Source: Nymphaea colorata (lineage: Eukaryota > Streptophyta > Magnoliopsida > Nymphaeales > Nymphaeaceae). From it: a DNA stretch of 64,000 bases. The stretch is taken from positions 13,016,505 through 13,080,504 of the forward strand of contig NC_045140.1 of assembly GCF_008831285.2 (NCBI RefSeq), in the 5' to 3' direction. A model generated the notes under the pieces. The model saw only the letters and a list, made by a program, of their open reading frames with translations. It was not told the origin of the DNA and did not search any database. Numbering within the stretch: the stretch's first letter is position 1; the number at the start of each line of letters is the position of its first letter. This document shows positions 1 to 10,352 of the stretch, in pieces. The translations under genes and the position numbers were made by a program.

Positions 1-759
1 GGTCAAGCAGTGCTGACCTAATAGATTAGGATTGCAATGAATTTAAGTATAAACGTTTACAAAGGCATGGGGTCAATCCGAACTTTGTGAAGGCTGCTAT
101 TCGAAATCGAATCAGATGTTGAACATGAATTAAATGGAATTTCTGTTGAGACTTCTGGGATCTTGACAGCACCACCACTCCTATGCTTCGAAGTGGAAAA
201 ACTCAACATCCTTATTCTGGCATGAAGAAGAAGTTGTCTGTGAACTTTGAAGAGGATATTTACAGATGACCTTGGTTAGTAATAAAACTTCTCATTTGAG
301 GGACAGAGACCACACAACAAGTTTCTCACATCAACGCTCATTCCATGGATGCAATTGCCATAAATATTGATTAAGATTTATCGATGTCTTTACTATTATT
401 ATTATTATTATTATTTGAAATGAACAATTGTTGAATGAAATGTATGAGCATATTGTTCATATAAAAAAGTTTCATGCATAATTTATGTTCTTGTCCAATT
501 GTTTTTTTTTATATGAGGGGATTGCGCATTTATAGTCAGCTGAGATAGTGATCATTCCAAATGATTAAATCTACTATGACAAAGCTCACATATTTATAAA
601 TTACATAAATAGTGGGAGATAATTGAGAACTTTCAAACTTTCAATCTTACTTTATGTATGAAACAATTATATATTTTTTTGTTTCGTAATAGATACATAT
701 AAATGTGTAAATAGTTAGAAACATGCTAAAGTTGATTTACCCTTGTATGTCAAAAAAAA
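1..759. other. Intergenic, AT-rich, with one possible terminal exon
   Basis: No confident gene. Frame 165-269 (+) reads DSTTTPMLRSGKTQ, then PYSGMKKKLSVNFEEDIYR and a TGA stop. This looks more protein-like than the surroundings and could be the last exon of a gene lying to the left, but I recognise no family and see no convincing splice acceptor. The rest is AT-rich with a (TTA)n run near 398-415 and poly-T tracts. Confidence 0.25.
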
Positions 760-822
760 ATGGCAGTACCTAGCAAGTCTCTGTTAGACATAGCCAAAAT
801 TGAAAAATTGAACGGTAACAAT

Positions 823-1008
823 TGTTGTCGTGAGAGAAACAGAGAGAAGAAAAAACGTCCAAAAATCTTATTGATCACTTATCCTAACCCTTACTTAAGG
901 GAGAATTAGGGCACAAAACAGAATTACAATGTAAACCAAAAAGTTATTGTAAATAATTAAAGAACTGTCAAGTTCTTTAATATTTTAAAAACTACCTCAA
1001 CATCAACA
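823..1008 (-). repeat. 3' LTR of the short Copia element
   Basis: It starts TGTTGTCGTGAGAG and ends ...CATCAACA. The other copy at 2212-3862 has the same start, the same AACGTCCAAAAA segment and the same ATTGTAAATAATTAAAGAA segment, with a few substitutions. Confidence 0.88.
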
Positions 1009-1026
1009 CTCCCCCTCAAGCTGGAG
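1009..1026 (-). other. Polypurine tract (minus strand)
   Basis: CTCCCCCTCAAGCTGGAG directly follows the LTR. Its complement is the CTCCAGCTTGAGGGGGAG purine tract that primes plus-strand DNA in Copia elements. Confidence 0.75.
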
Positions 1027-1369
1027 CATAGATATCTAGCATGCTCAGTTTGTTACAATACTTTGAAAATTCACTAATTGCAAGAGCTTTAATAAAGATA
1101 TCAGCAGTTTGTTCTTCAGATACCACGTGAGTTGTAGAAATCACTCCTCCTTGAACTAAATCACGAATGTAATGGCAGTCTACTTCAATGTGTTTACTTC
1201 GTTCGTGAAAGACTGGGTTATTTGCAATATAGGTGGCTACCCTATTATCACAAAACATTGTCATAAGTAGTTGAACTGGAATGTCAAGGCTATCAAGCAT
1301 GGATTTAACCTGTTGTTGTTTGGGTGATTGCCCTATATTCTGACTCAACACTAGATCATGAGACCACAT
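1016..1369 (-). pseudogene. Copia RNase H C-terminal remnant
   Basis: The frame contains MFCDNRVATYIANNPVFHER followed by SKHIEVDCHYIRDLV and TADIFIKAL. This is the C-terminal end of Copia RNase H (consensus CDNxxAxxIAxNPVxHxRTKHIExDxHxxR). It ends beside the polypurine tract, as expected. Upstream pol is missing: the frame runs straight into gag sequence at about 1350, showing a large internal deletion. Confidence 0.8.
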
Positions 1370-1548
1370 TCTGTTTCTTGCTCCTTAATAACATGTTTCT
1401 TTCTGTGCCCCTTAACAGACATCATAAATACGCGAGACCAGATTTCATAGTTTGAGCCGTCTAACTTCAAGGTAGACCCAAATAAAAGAAGATTCCCAGA
1501 AACTTTATATTCTCCCTGCATATCAGCAATAGTATCCCTCTGCTCCAT
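1351..1548 (-). pseudogene. Copia gag N-terminal remnant
   Basis: A 66-residue frame starts MEQRDTIADMQGEY and contains KLDGSNYEIWSRVFMMSV, the conserved Copia gag start (LDGxNYxxWSR). It is cut after about 60 residues, where the internal deletion joins it to the RNase H remnant. The preceding 600 bp (1560-2198) would be the untranslated leader; it holds CAA/CAG-rich stretches and a repeated block containing GGATCC(A/C)AGCAGCCACACCATG. Confidence 0.7.
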
Positions 1549-2198
1549 AGTGAAGATCAAAGAAAAAAATTCTGCACACTTAATGTAGACTGCTGAACAA
1601 AAAAAATGAACGTGCAGGCAGAAAAATCCAGTCACAGATTTTAACATCTAGATACTGTTAACATGCATTCAAAGCAGGTAGCAGTCACACCTCCTTCACA
1701 ACCCTGAACAGCAGAAAGCTTTGCCGACAATTACTACTGAAAAGACAAACTTACAGACGATGACTGCCGCTGCTTTTTTTGTTCCTAACCTCAACTTTCA
1801 AACAACAACCTCAACTTTCAAACAGCAAGTCCACATCTTGTTGTCCCACAATCAGCAATGTCAACAAACCATCTCCACGATCAGCAACAGCTATCCACGA
1901 CCAGGAACAGCAACAGGAAAACTCTGATTAGCAACAGCGACAGGATCCCAGCAGCCACACCATGTCAGCAAGAGGCAATTTCTAATCAGCAACAACGACA
2001 GGATCCAAGCAGCCACACCATGTTCCACATAGGCGTGATCAGATTCCACCCACCAGCGGGCAATATGGAGATGAAGAAGAAGAAGACAAGAAAGGAAAGG
2101 GGGAGACGGGAGAGGAGGAAGAAGAAATCTGATCGTCACTGGAGAAGAGATCGTCGGAAATCTACCAGTCGCCGGCAGCCTGAAGTGATCACGCTGCT

Positions 2199-2211
2199 GG
2201 CTTTGATACCA
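2199..2211 (-). other. Primer binding site for tRNA-iMet
   Basis: The complement reads TGGTATCAAAGCC directly next to the LTR start. This matches the plant initiator tRNA-Met 3' end (TGGTATCAGAGCC) with one change. It fixes the minus-strand orientation of the element. Confidence 0.8.
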
Positions 2212-2825
2212 TGTTGTCGTGAGAGAAAGAGAGAGAAGAAAAAACGTCCAAAAAACTTATTGATCACTTACCCCAACCCTTACTTAAGGGCCCGTTTGAT
2301 TGTCGGGTTAAATTTAACGTGGTAAATTTACCATGATAAATTTTTCTGGAAAAATTTACAGGATGAAATTTCTCCTTCTTCCAATCTGAGGCTCTGTTTG
2401 ATGCACAAGAAGAATTTAACGTGGTAAATTTAACCATGTTTGATGCACAAGAACAATTTAACGTGGTAAATATTGTTTTTTTTTCTTTTCTCGTCCCCAA
2501 TGATTTTATTGCAACCACTAAAGCAGTTGATCGGCGTGATATAGATTTTATTGCAACTACTAAGGCAGTTGATCGGCGCGATATAGGTACGTTCTTCCCA
2601 AGTATTGATGAAAAGAGGGCTAGCATATGGAATACAAAAATAATGACTAAGTATTGAATGAAATTGTTATGGAACATATCTTAGAGATTACAAAACAATT
2701 ATGTTGAACTGGATTGACCACCATATCAGTATCAGAGTACACAAAAAATAAAACAGCAGCAAATTTTTAGTTGTAAAAATCAATTTGGTCATCTTCCTCT
2801 CCTCCCCCTGATTAGAACTGCTCTT

Positions 2826-3096
2826 CCCAGATGCTCGTTCCTTGTGATCATTTGTTCGAAGACAACAACAGCTTCGGAAGCAAGGCCATTCTGACAAAAC
2901 CCAGAAATCATGGAATTCCAATAGCCAACATCTCTGCAAAACATTTTATCAAACACTTTGTGCACGTCCCAAGCAGCCCCACATTTCCCATACAAATTGA
3001 TCAGAGAAGAAGCCACATACTCATCCTAATGAACACCCAACTTCGCAGCCCAACGATAATGCTTTTGCCCTTCCGAAATAATTTTAAGAAGGCCAT
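2826..3096 (-). pseudogene. Captured PPR-protein fragment inside the PIF-like element
   Basis: The minus strand reads EGQKHYRWAAKLGVH, stop, DEYVASSLINLYGKCG, then VFDKM, RDVGYWNSMISGFCQNG and ASEAVVVFEQM. This is about two pentatricopeptide repeats of the plant PLS type (VASSLINLYGKCG...VFDKMxxRDVxxWNSMISGFCQNG). Such proteins bind organellar RNA. Here the fragment has no start, carries an in-frame TAG near 3028 and is enclosed by transposon ends. It is therefore a passenger piece of a host gene, not a working gene. Confidence 0.8.
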
Positions 3097-3680
3097 GGAG
3101 AGAGAGGAGGGGAGGGAGAGAGAGTTGCAAGGGAGGACAGGTAGCGCAGAGAGAGATATGATCAACTTACGAAACTCGAGAATTCGAACTAAGGTGACAG
3201 GTTTTGGAGAGAGCGAGCCTTCAATTTTCTCTGGTCTTCTCGTTCGCTTCCTCTTCATGTTCATCACCCCTTCGTGGTTTTGATTTTGGGTCAAAGAAAA
3301 TGGGTGGGAGAGCAAACTCGGCCAAAGCAATTATGGAGGGGGCATGACTGTCAAAATCATGGCGGAGGAGAAGCATCCTCATGCCCCTCCTGCTTGTGGT
3401 CGTTGTCCTCGCTGAGATTTCGTTTTTGGGACGTCTCAACATCATCATCGTTGTCATCTTTTCCTCTCTTGGGTACTGATGAATTGGGCAAGGAGATGTG
3501 CCAGAAGTGGCTGGAGAGAGAGGACGCCTCTGCTGCACCTTCAACCCTCTCCGACGGCGACGGCCTTTGCTAAGTGGGAGCTCGTCGACTGCGAAGGAAG
3601 ATGCACGGGTGAAATGAACAGAAGCCTTCGAAAGGAAAAGGTGAAATTTCACCCCGTTTGATGGTTTTTGTGTCGGGCGG
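3097..3680. other. GC-richer passenger segment of unknown origin in the PIF-like element
   Basis: The composition is higher in GC than in the neighbouring sequence, with a GAGA-rich stretch at 3097-3140 and long overlapping open frames on both strands (3221-3652 minus, 3274-3573 plus). The minus frame is rich in R/T/S/M and the plus frame in S/W/G. Neither matches a family I know. It could be a second captured segment such as a 5' UTR or exon. Confidence 0.35.
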
Positions 3681-4500
3681 GTGAAATTTCACCCGCCCGT
3701 ACATATTTCAACCGCTCCACCAAATTATTCTGGGCAATCAAACGGGCCCTAAGGGAGAATTAGGGTACAAAACAAAATTACAATGTAAACCAAAAAGTTA
3801 TTGTAAATAATTAAAGAATTGTCAAGTTCTTTAATATTCTAAACACTCCCTCAACGTCAACAACAATTAAGATATAAGGCATTGTAAAATACACTTTGCA
3901 CTACAAGATGCTTAAGCTCTCAAGGTTTTAGAACATGTTGTGAATATACCTAAAAATACCAATACAACCAAGGTCAAAAAGACAATGTGGCCTATGAAAA
4001 ATAGAGGTGCATTAACAGTGTAACCAGAATCTCCATGCTCTATGCAATGCAATTATGTGAATCTCCATGCTCTATGCAATGGAATTATGTGTTGGTTTGA
4101 ACAACCTGAGACTGCTTGTCTGATGTAGATGGTATAAAAAAGATAAGTTTGGTGGAACTTCGAAAACCAAACTTAGAAATTTGGCTATCAAGTTTGGCTT
4201 TTATAGAAGCCCTTGTAGGATATTTTGATTTCTATCCTAATTTCTGTTTTTCTGCCCTAATCCTAAAATCTTTGATTTCTGCCCTAATTTCTGTTGTCTG
4301 CCATAATCCCTGACGTCTGCCCTAATCTCAAAATTTTCTGCTTTATCTCTGTTTTTTTTATTGTTGTTGTCTGCCCTAATCCCTAATGTCTATATTTAAT
4401 TCCAAAATCTGCCATCTGCCCTAAACCAGTTGTCTAGCCTAATTAAAAGTCACACGCCGTAAGTTTTCCATTCTTATACTTATAGCTTCAAAATTCAACT

Positions 4501-5400
4501 ATGCACCATGACAACCACAATTCCACCATCTTGTCGTCCAGTTTCCTCTCTCAACTCATCTCACAAAAGCTAAACCATACCAACTATTGGACATGGAAAC
4601 GTCAAATACTCCCTTTCATCAAGAGTCATCGTCTTTATGGACATCTGAATGGCATCATACATGCACCACCAGAATGGATCATGCGAGAGGTGTAGAATGC
4701 TACTGTTGCAAAAATCAATCCTGAATATGAAATGTGGATGGCTCATGATCAATCTCTTGTTACCTATATCACTTCCACACTATCAAAAGAAGTTCGGGGG
4801 GGTTGGGCATTAATGATGATCTTTCAGCACTTGAGTTGTGGAATGTACTTGCTACCAATCAAGCGAGGAACATGTTCAGTTTTAGAATACATACATAAAA
4901 TAAAAAATGTCAACGACTAGCGTCCAATCATAGGGCACCCAGCCAGTGAAAAGGACAAGGTATAGTTAGCTCTGAGTGGATTTGGGTCAGATTTTGATGT
5001 TTTCTGAACTGTTGTTCTTCCCACTTTTGAAGACTTGAAAGTAAAATTGATTCAGCATGAAGCGAGTCGTATATAGCAACAAGAATCACCTTCTTCTGGT
5101 AGTCATAATGTGCTAGTCACTGACACCCATGCTTTGCAAGAAAGTCATCCTAGAGTTTGGAAACCATAGGCAGGGATGGGGAGAGGTCTTATTCCTACAC
5201 CAAACACAAATACATAAGTAAATGCACCATGAAGAATGCCTACTTGTTTTTAATGCAATAAGAGATGTCATGTGAAGTCAGAATGTTGGCATAACCCCCA
5301 AAATAAAGGAAAACAAGTTAGGTGTGACACTAAGACAGTAGGATCAATTGTGTCGAACTCGATGGGAGCATCAAACATTCCTCTCAATGTGCAACAAATG
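4501..5400 (+). pseudogene. Gag of Copia A, broken
   Basis: The ATG at 4501 opens a gag frame with FLSQLISQKLNHTNYWTWKR, ending at a stop near 4695. It continues in fragments: EMWMAHDQSLVTYITSTLSK (about 4729), then the region equivalent to the zinc knuckle near 5240. Compared with Copia B (9318-10346), the middle is frame-shifted and several codons are stops. It can no longer make a capsid protein. Confidence 0.7.
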
Positions 5401-5403
5401 TAA

Positions 5404-8400
5404 ATGACAACTCTATCCAAAGTCAATTTTAAACAAAATGAGGAAGGAAAATGGTATGTGGATTCTGGTGTTGCAGCTCACGTGATTGATGATGCAGGTA
5501 AGCTCTCTAATGTTTTTCCTTATTTAACTAAATGCTCAGTTGTCACAAAATATCTCATGTTGGAAATGCACACATATCCATGGTTTATTCATCTATACTT
5601 TTAAAAAATGTTCTTGTTGTTCCAAACGTCAAGAAAAACATCATTTTTGTTTCAAAGCTTATTGATGATACTCATTCCTATGTTGAGTTTACTCATTCTT
5701 ATGTTTATGTCAAGGATGCTTGAACCAAGAAGACATTTGTTGAGGGTGTTCACAAAAGGAACATGTAGTCATGTGTTTTAGAATCATCTTTTTCCAGCCA
5801 TAGTGAAGTCAATATAACAGAGTATGATAAGCCATCCATTTGGCATGGTCATTTAGCACATTGTAGTCGGTCTTTCATTCAAAGTCTTGTTGCAGACGGA
5901 CTATTACAAAAGTTCAGTCTAAGTCCAGTCAATGAATCTAGCATGTGCTCAAGTTGTTATATTTATAAGAATCATGTTCTTCTTTTTCGGCCAATAAATA
6001 AGTGAGCTTCAAAGTTATTTGATACCATATATTCTAATGTTTGGGGGTTTGTTCCTATTTCTTCTTCTTATGGGAGCAAATATTATGTTATTTTTATTTA
6101 TTCTTATTCATGTTATACTTCGATTCACTTCATGAAAAGCAAATCAAAGGTTTTTCACTTGTTCACTCAATTCCATGCATTGGTCCAAACAAAAACTCTA
6201 TTAATATTATGCATTTCCAATGTGATGGTGGTAGTGAATTTATTAAGTATTTACTAAATCATGGGATCACTAGACAAATTTTCTGTCCACACACACCACA
6301 ACAGAATGGTATTTGTTGAAAAAATGCATAGACACATAATGGAAAGTGCACTAAGTATGATGCATAACACAGATGTACCCATGGATTTATGGACTGAAGC
6401 TTTTCATACTACCGTTCGTGTCATTAATCGACTGCCATTATCTCTACTTGAAGGAAAATCTCATTTCTTTATTTTACATCAAGAACAACCAAATTATGAT
6501 GAACTACATGTTTTTTGGGTGTGTCTGTGATGTCCATATTGATGTTTCCTTGAGAAATAAGTTTTAAGATAGAGTTGTTATGCGCAGCTTTGTGGGTTAT
6601 GCAGAAAATTATAAGGGCTATAGATGTTACGCGTGTATATGAGCTCAGGTTGAAGGATTTAAAGGAGCCACAGGCAGCACTTAATGTAAGAGATAATGTA
6701 TATGATTCATGGCTGAATGCTGAAATATTAGGCCAAGGAGCTGATCCATACCACACAGAAAATGACAGAATTATTGATGAGTTCGAGACAGCCACAGATA
6801 CCCAGATGGACAGCACACCTTCATTTACTCATACCAAGAACATATCTCCACCTAATCGGTTTTCAGGAATGGTATATACTCGATGATTATTTCCAGCAAC
6901 TGCTCCAAAAACTGCCACTACTTGTGCACATATATCAGAACGTGTGTGACCCTATTGATAGATGGGTAAGTTATGATAAATTCTCTTTGGATTTTCAGCT
7001 TTTTATGACAGAATTGAGCAAAAAGGTGGAGCTAAAATGCTATGAACATGCATGCAAAAGCAAATATTGGATTGAGGCCACGAATGAAGAAATAGTTGCC
7101 TTAAATGAATGTCAAACTTGGGAGATTGTTTCTCGTCCAGATGGTAAGAATGTAGTGGGTTCAAATGAGTTACAAACTCAAAGTATAAACCCAATTACAG
7201 AATTGATAGATATAAGGCTCGTCCTGTGGCTAGAGGCTTCATTCAACAGTATGGAGAAGATTATGATGAAACTTTTAGTCCAGTTATCAAGATGGGAACG
7301 ATCCAGGTTATCATTTCTCTTCCAGTCTCACATGGATGGACTTTATATCAGTTGGGTGTTAAAAATGTTTTTCTTCATGGTTTTCTAAAAGAAGTATATA
7401 GAGAACAACCTCCAGGTTATGCTACTAATGATCCAACTCAATGGGTGTGCAAATTACAAAAATCGTTGTGTGGGCTTAAGCAAGCATCTCGCTTATGGTT
7501 CGATAGATTTTCTCTTCATATACAGTAGACTATTTTTATCAGAAGTTCATTTGATCATTCTTTATTCATATATTATTTAGGTGAAGTTAGATGACATAGT
7601 TCTTACTGGAAATTCTTCATGTCATATATCCCATATTAAGGAGGTATTGAAACAAGAATTTAAGATGAAGGATCTCAGTGAACTACGGTATTTTTTGAGT
7701 CTTGAACTTGATATAAATGGTGACACATTAACGCTTACGCAACACAAATATGCTCTTGATATTTTGGATAGAGTAGGTATGACAAACTGCAAGCTCATAA
7801 AAACTCCTAGTGTTCTCAATACAAAATTGAATGCCTTTGGTGGGAATGATACATACTCAAATCCTGGTTTTTATCAGCGTATAGTTGACATGTTGCACTC
7901 TCTCACTTTTACACGCCCAAACATAGTATATGCAGTGAATCAAGTACCTCAATTTATGTATGCACCCACAGAAGGACATATGGACGCTACTAAACACATT
8001 TTGCATTACCTTAAGGCCACTCTTGGGGATGGACTCATCTACACAAGACAGTCAACTGATATGAATGGATGTAACATTTTCACCTATACTGATGCAGATT
8101 GGGTAGGTGATCCAAATGATAGACGATCAATTTTAGGTTATTGTATTTTCTTTGATTTCAATCGTATTTGCTGGAGTAGCAGAAAACAACATGCAGTTGT
8201 CAGATCTAGCACTGAGGTAGAATATAGGGCAATGGCTGTAGGCATAGCTGAAGCTTCATTGTTACATCATCTTCTTGGGGAACTCTCCCTCATTGTTACA
8301 TCATCTTCTTGGGGAACTCTCCCTTCTCATTGCTCAGTCATCTCTATTTTGTGACAACCAAAGTGCGATCAAGATTGCTTTCAATCTTGTTCTACATAAT

Positions 8401-8510
8401 CACACTAAGCATATAGAGTTTGATCAACACTTCATTTGTCAAAAGGTTGAGAAAGGCAAAATTGTTCCTACTTATATAGTCGCAAGTATTTGATCTATTT
8501 ACCAAGGGGC
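5404..8510 (+). pseudogene. Pol of Copia A, broken
   Basis: Domain order is retained. Protease: KWYVDSGVAAHV at about 5450 (catalytic DSG kept). Pre-integrase: IWHGHLAHCS near 5838. Integrase core: FQCDGGSEFI near 6210 and NGI/RHIMESALSMMHNTD at about 6305-6370. RT starts near 7050 with [20 protein letters not shown] at 7220 and WVCKLQKSLCGLKQASRLWF at 7440. RNase H: YTDADWVGDPNDRRSILGYC near 8090 and TKHIEFDQHFI near 8405. A short duplication (CATTGTTACATCATCTTCTTGGGGAACTCTCC) sits at 8257-8320. Frameshifts and stops break it throughout. Confidence 0.75.
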
Positions 8511-8569
8511 TCATAGGACATCATTTCTGGGAATTGAAGAACAAGTTGTGCATGATCATACCACATGCA

Positions 8570-8592
8570 CAACTTGAGGGGCCTATTAAGAT
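8570..8592 (+). other. Polypurine tract of Copia A
   Basis: CAACTTGAGGGGCCTATTAAG lies immediately before the 3' LTR of A. It corresponds to AACTTAAGGGGGGC in front of the 3' LTR of B. Confidence 0.6.
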
Positions 8593-8741
8593 TGTTAGAC
8601 TTGGTTCGGGTCAACCCAGACCCAACCCATCTTCACCACACGCCCACACATAATGGGTGGTGGCATACTTGTAAATTATCATTGTTTTATGTATTTACTT
8701 GTAACACAAGTTAGTATCTATTAATGACAAGGGGCAGGCGC
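8593..8741 (+). repeat. 3' LTR of Copia A, first part
   Basis: It starts TGTTAGACTTGGTTCGGGTC and shares the CACACGCCCA...GGTGGCATACTTGTAA block with the LTRs of B. It is cut at the GGCGC target site and continues at 13942-14070, ending AAAATCTTACA like the LTR of B. Confidence 0.7.
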
Positions 8742-9050
8742 TGTTAAGTTTGTGCGCCTAGGATCGGGTCTGTCCAGACCCGATCCAATTATTTTATATC
8801 CACACGCCCAAATATACTAGGCGGTGGCATACTTGTAATTTTTTACATATTTTTGTACAAACTATTGTAATCTGATTAGGTTATCTTAATATAACATTGA
8901 TTAAGGATTGCAGGGCGTCTCTTACGCTAACTGCACCTTTTCTTCCATCGGCTTCTATCTTCTCTACTCATCTCTTCCATTGGCTTCTATCTTCTCTACT
9001 CAATCACTCTTGTTTCAGGCCAAAGAGACAGATTTCTGGAAAATCTTACA
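8742..9050 (+). repeat. 5' LTR of Copia B
   Basis: It runs from TGTTAAGTTTGTGCGCC to AAAATCTTACA and pairs with 13626-13936. Near its start (8761-8786) is a perfect palindrome with 12-bp arms, GGATCGGGTCTG and its complement, separated by TC. A polypyrimidine stretch (CATCTCTTCCATTGGCTTC) lies near the 3' end. Confidence 0.92.
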
Positions 9051-9063
9051 TGGTATCAGAGCC
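9051..9063 (+). other. Primer binding site of Copia B
   Basis: TGGTATCAGAGCC directly follows the 5' LTR. It is an exact match to the 3' end of plant initiator tRNA-Met, the usual Copia primer. Confidence 0.93.
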
Positions 9064-9317
9064 AGGTTCAGCATCGTCCTCCAGTAAATGGATTCAGTCC
9101 TGGCGTGATTTGCCCTAATTCCAGTATTTGCCCTAAATCATATTTCTGGCGTGATTTGCCCTAATTCCGATACTTCCCCTAAATTCTACCTCTGTGTTAT
9201 CTACCCTAATTGTGTTCCATTTAATTTCTACATCACATAATCCTAATCCTCTTTGCCCTAGCTCTGTCCAAACTCGTTTCATTATTCCTCTTTGATTTCT
9301 GTTCTCATTATTTAGCC

Positions 9318-10346
9318 ATGGACCAGCGAAACTCCTATCTCTTATCCTCCAGTTTTCCCTCCTAACTTATCTCCCAAAAACTGAATCACAACAACTATTT
9401 GACTTAGAAACGTCAAATAGTCCCATTTATTAAGAGCCATCGACTCTATGGACATATCGATGGCACCACTCTAGCGCCTCCAAAGTGCATCAACAGTGAA
9501 GTGAAGAGGATTGTAGCGGCAGATCAAGTTGATGGGACTTCAGCTGGGACTGAGATCAGATTTGAGTATGAAACTCTTACTGAAAACAACCCTGAGTATG
9601 AAGTTTGGCTGGCTCATGACCAGTCCCTTGTTGCCTACATTACTTCTACTCTATCAGAGGAAGTATTGAGAGGCGTTGATGATGATTTAACAACCCTAGA
9701 GTTGTGGTCTATGCTTGCCACGATGTACTCTCAAGTATCGGAAGCACGATTTCTACAATTAAAAAGGCAGTTTCAGGACATCAAGCACAGGACGCGTACA
9801 GTTTTGGAATACTTGAATGAAATAAAAAATGTAAGCGACCAGCTTGCTGTCATTGGATATCTGGACAGCAACAAGGACAAGGTGCAGCAAGCTTTAAGTG
9901 GACTGGGAACAGATTTTGACATATTTTGCACAGCTTTGGAAGTTCTACCTGTCCTCCCATCCTTTGAAGATCTGAAGGCCAAGTTATTTCAGCATGAAGC
10001 TAGTCGTGTACAGCGACAGAACTTGATTCCTTCCAACAGCCACAATGTACTGATTACAAAGACACACGCCCTGCAAGGGAATCGCACCCGTCCTTGGACT
10101 CCTCAGGCAAGAATGGGAAGAGGTATTCTCCCAACACCACCAGGCATGAATACTACATCTACCACGCCTAGAAGGGTTCCTACTTGCTTCTATTGCAACA
10201 AAAGAGGGCATGTAAAATCAGAATGTTGGCACAACCCTCAGAACAAAAATAACCAGATCAGGCGTGAGAACAAGGCAGTAGCAGGGTCAGCTTCATCATC
10301 ATCCGGCTCAAATGGGACATCAAATATTTCAACAGACGTGCAATAG
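9318..10346 (+). pseudogene. Gag polyprotein part of Copia B
   Basis: The ATG at 9318 opens MDQRNSYLLSSSFPS. A TAA replaces a CAA-type codon, then LISQKLNHNNYLT is followed by TAG where related Copia has TGG. From 9501 the frame is open for 281 residues, with AHDQSLVAYITSTLSEEVLR, a helical gag core, and a CCHC zinc knuckle CFYCNKRGHVKSEC (about 10187-10228) that binds template RNA. The two early stops look like C-to-T/G-to-A changes, as expected from methylated DNA. It ends at the TAG at 10344. Confidence 0.85.
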
Positions 10347-10352
10347 CTTTTA

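Larger units (their letters stand above)
2288..3749. mobile_element. PIF/Harbinger-like non-autonomous element carrying captured gene sequence
   Basis: The insertion starts GGGCCCGTTTGATTG and ends with its perfect inverse CAATCAAACGGGCCC. It is flanked by a 3-bp TAA duplication (2285-2287 and 3750-3752), and the other LTR shows the empty site. TAA/TTA duplications with GGGCCCGTTTG-type ends are typical of PIF/Harbinger (Tourist) elements. No transposase is present. The interior has two copies of a 39-bp unit containing GCAGTTGATCGGCG (about 2505-2586), subterminal copies of AATTTAACGTGGTAAAT near the left end and GGTGAAATTTCACC near the right end, and a PPR gene fragment. Confidence 0.85.
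823..3862 (-). mobile_element. Internally deleted short-LTR Copia element with nested insertion
   Basis: The element is bounded by TG...CA LTR ends and a perfect 5-bp duplication ACAAT (818-822 and 3863-3867). It lies on the minus strand: RNase H end and polypurine tract at the low-coordinate side, tRNA primer site at the high side. LTRs are only about 186 bp once the insertion at 2288-3749 is removed. The interior (1009-2211) joins the end of pol to the start of gag, so integrase, reverse transcriptase and protease are gone. It is a non-autonomous derivative that would have needed proteins in trans. The matching duplication and similar LTRs suggest moderate age. Confidence 0.88.
2212..3862 (-). 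repeat. 5' LTR of the short Copia element, split by a PIF-like insertion
   Basis: Positions 2212-2287 and 3750-3862 together match the LTR at 823-1008. The break lies in the ACTTAAGGGAG segment, where the intact copy has no insertion, so the intact LTR acts as the empty-site control. Confidence 0.87.
760..4130 (+). pseudogene. Old Copia gag fragment ('E'), split by a nested element
   Basis: The ATG at 760-762 opens MAVPSKSLLDIAKIEKLNGNN, the typical Copia gag start (K-L-N-G-x-N). It is interrupted at 822/863 of the 3.8 kb region by the element at 823-3862 and resumes at 3863 as a decayed frame with HFALQDA and DNVAYEK. In the Copia family this N-terminal gag part precedes the zinc knuckle. 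Stops and frame changes make it non-functional. A 33-bp direct duplication (gtgaatctccatgctctatg...) lies at about 4024-4090. Gag and integrase remains at 14071-15765 may be the rest of the same element, displaced by Copia A and B; that link is inference. Confidence 0.6.

Noticed and set aside
1721-2325. Plus-strand open frames (Q/T- and K/R-rich) as genes
   Set aside because: They run antisense through the untranslated leader and LTR of the short Copia element and have low-complexity composition.
3221-3652. 143-residue basic open frame as a gene
   Set aside because: It lies inside a transposon with overlapping frames on both strands and no recognisable domain. It is described only as a passenger segment.
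823-3862. Single autonomous retrotransposon with very long (1.65 kb) LTRs
   Set aside because: The two LTRs differ in length only because of the 1462-bp insertion at 2288-3749. The true LTR is about 186 bp.
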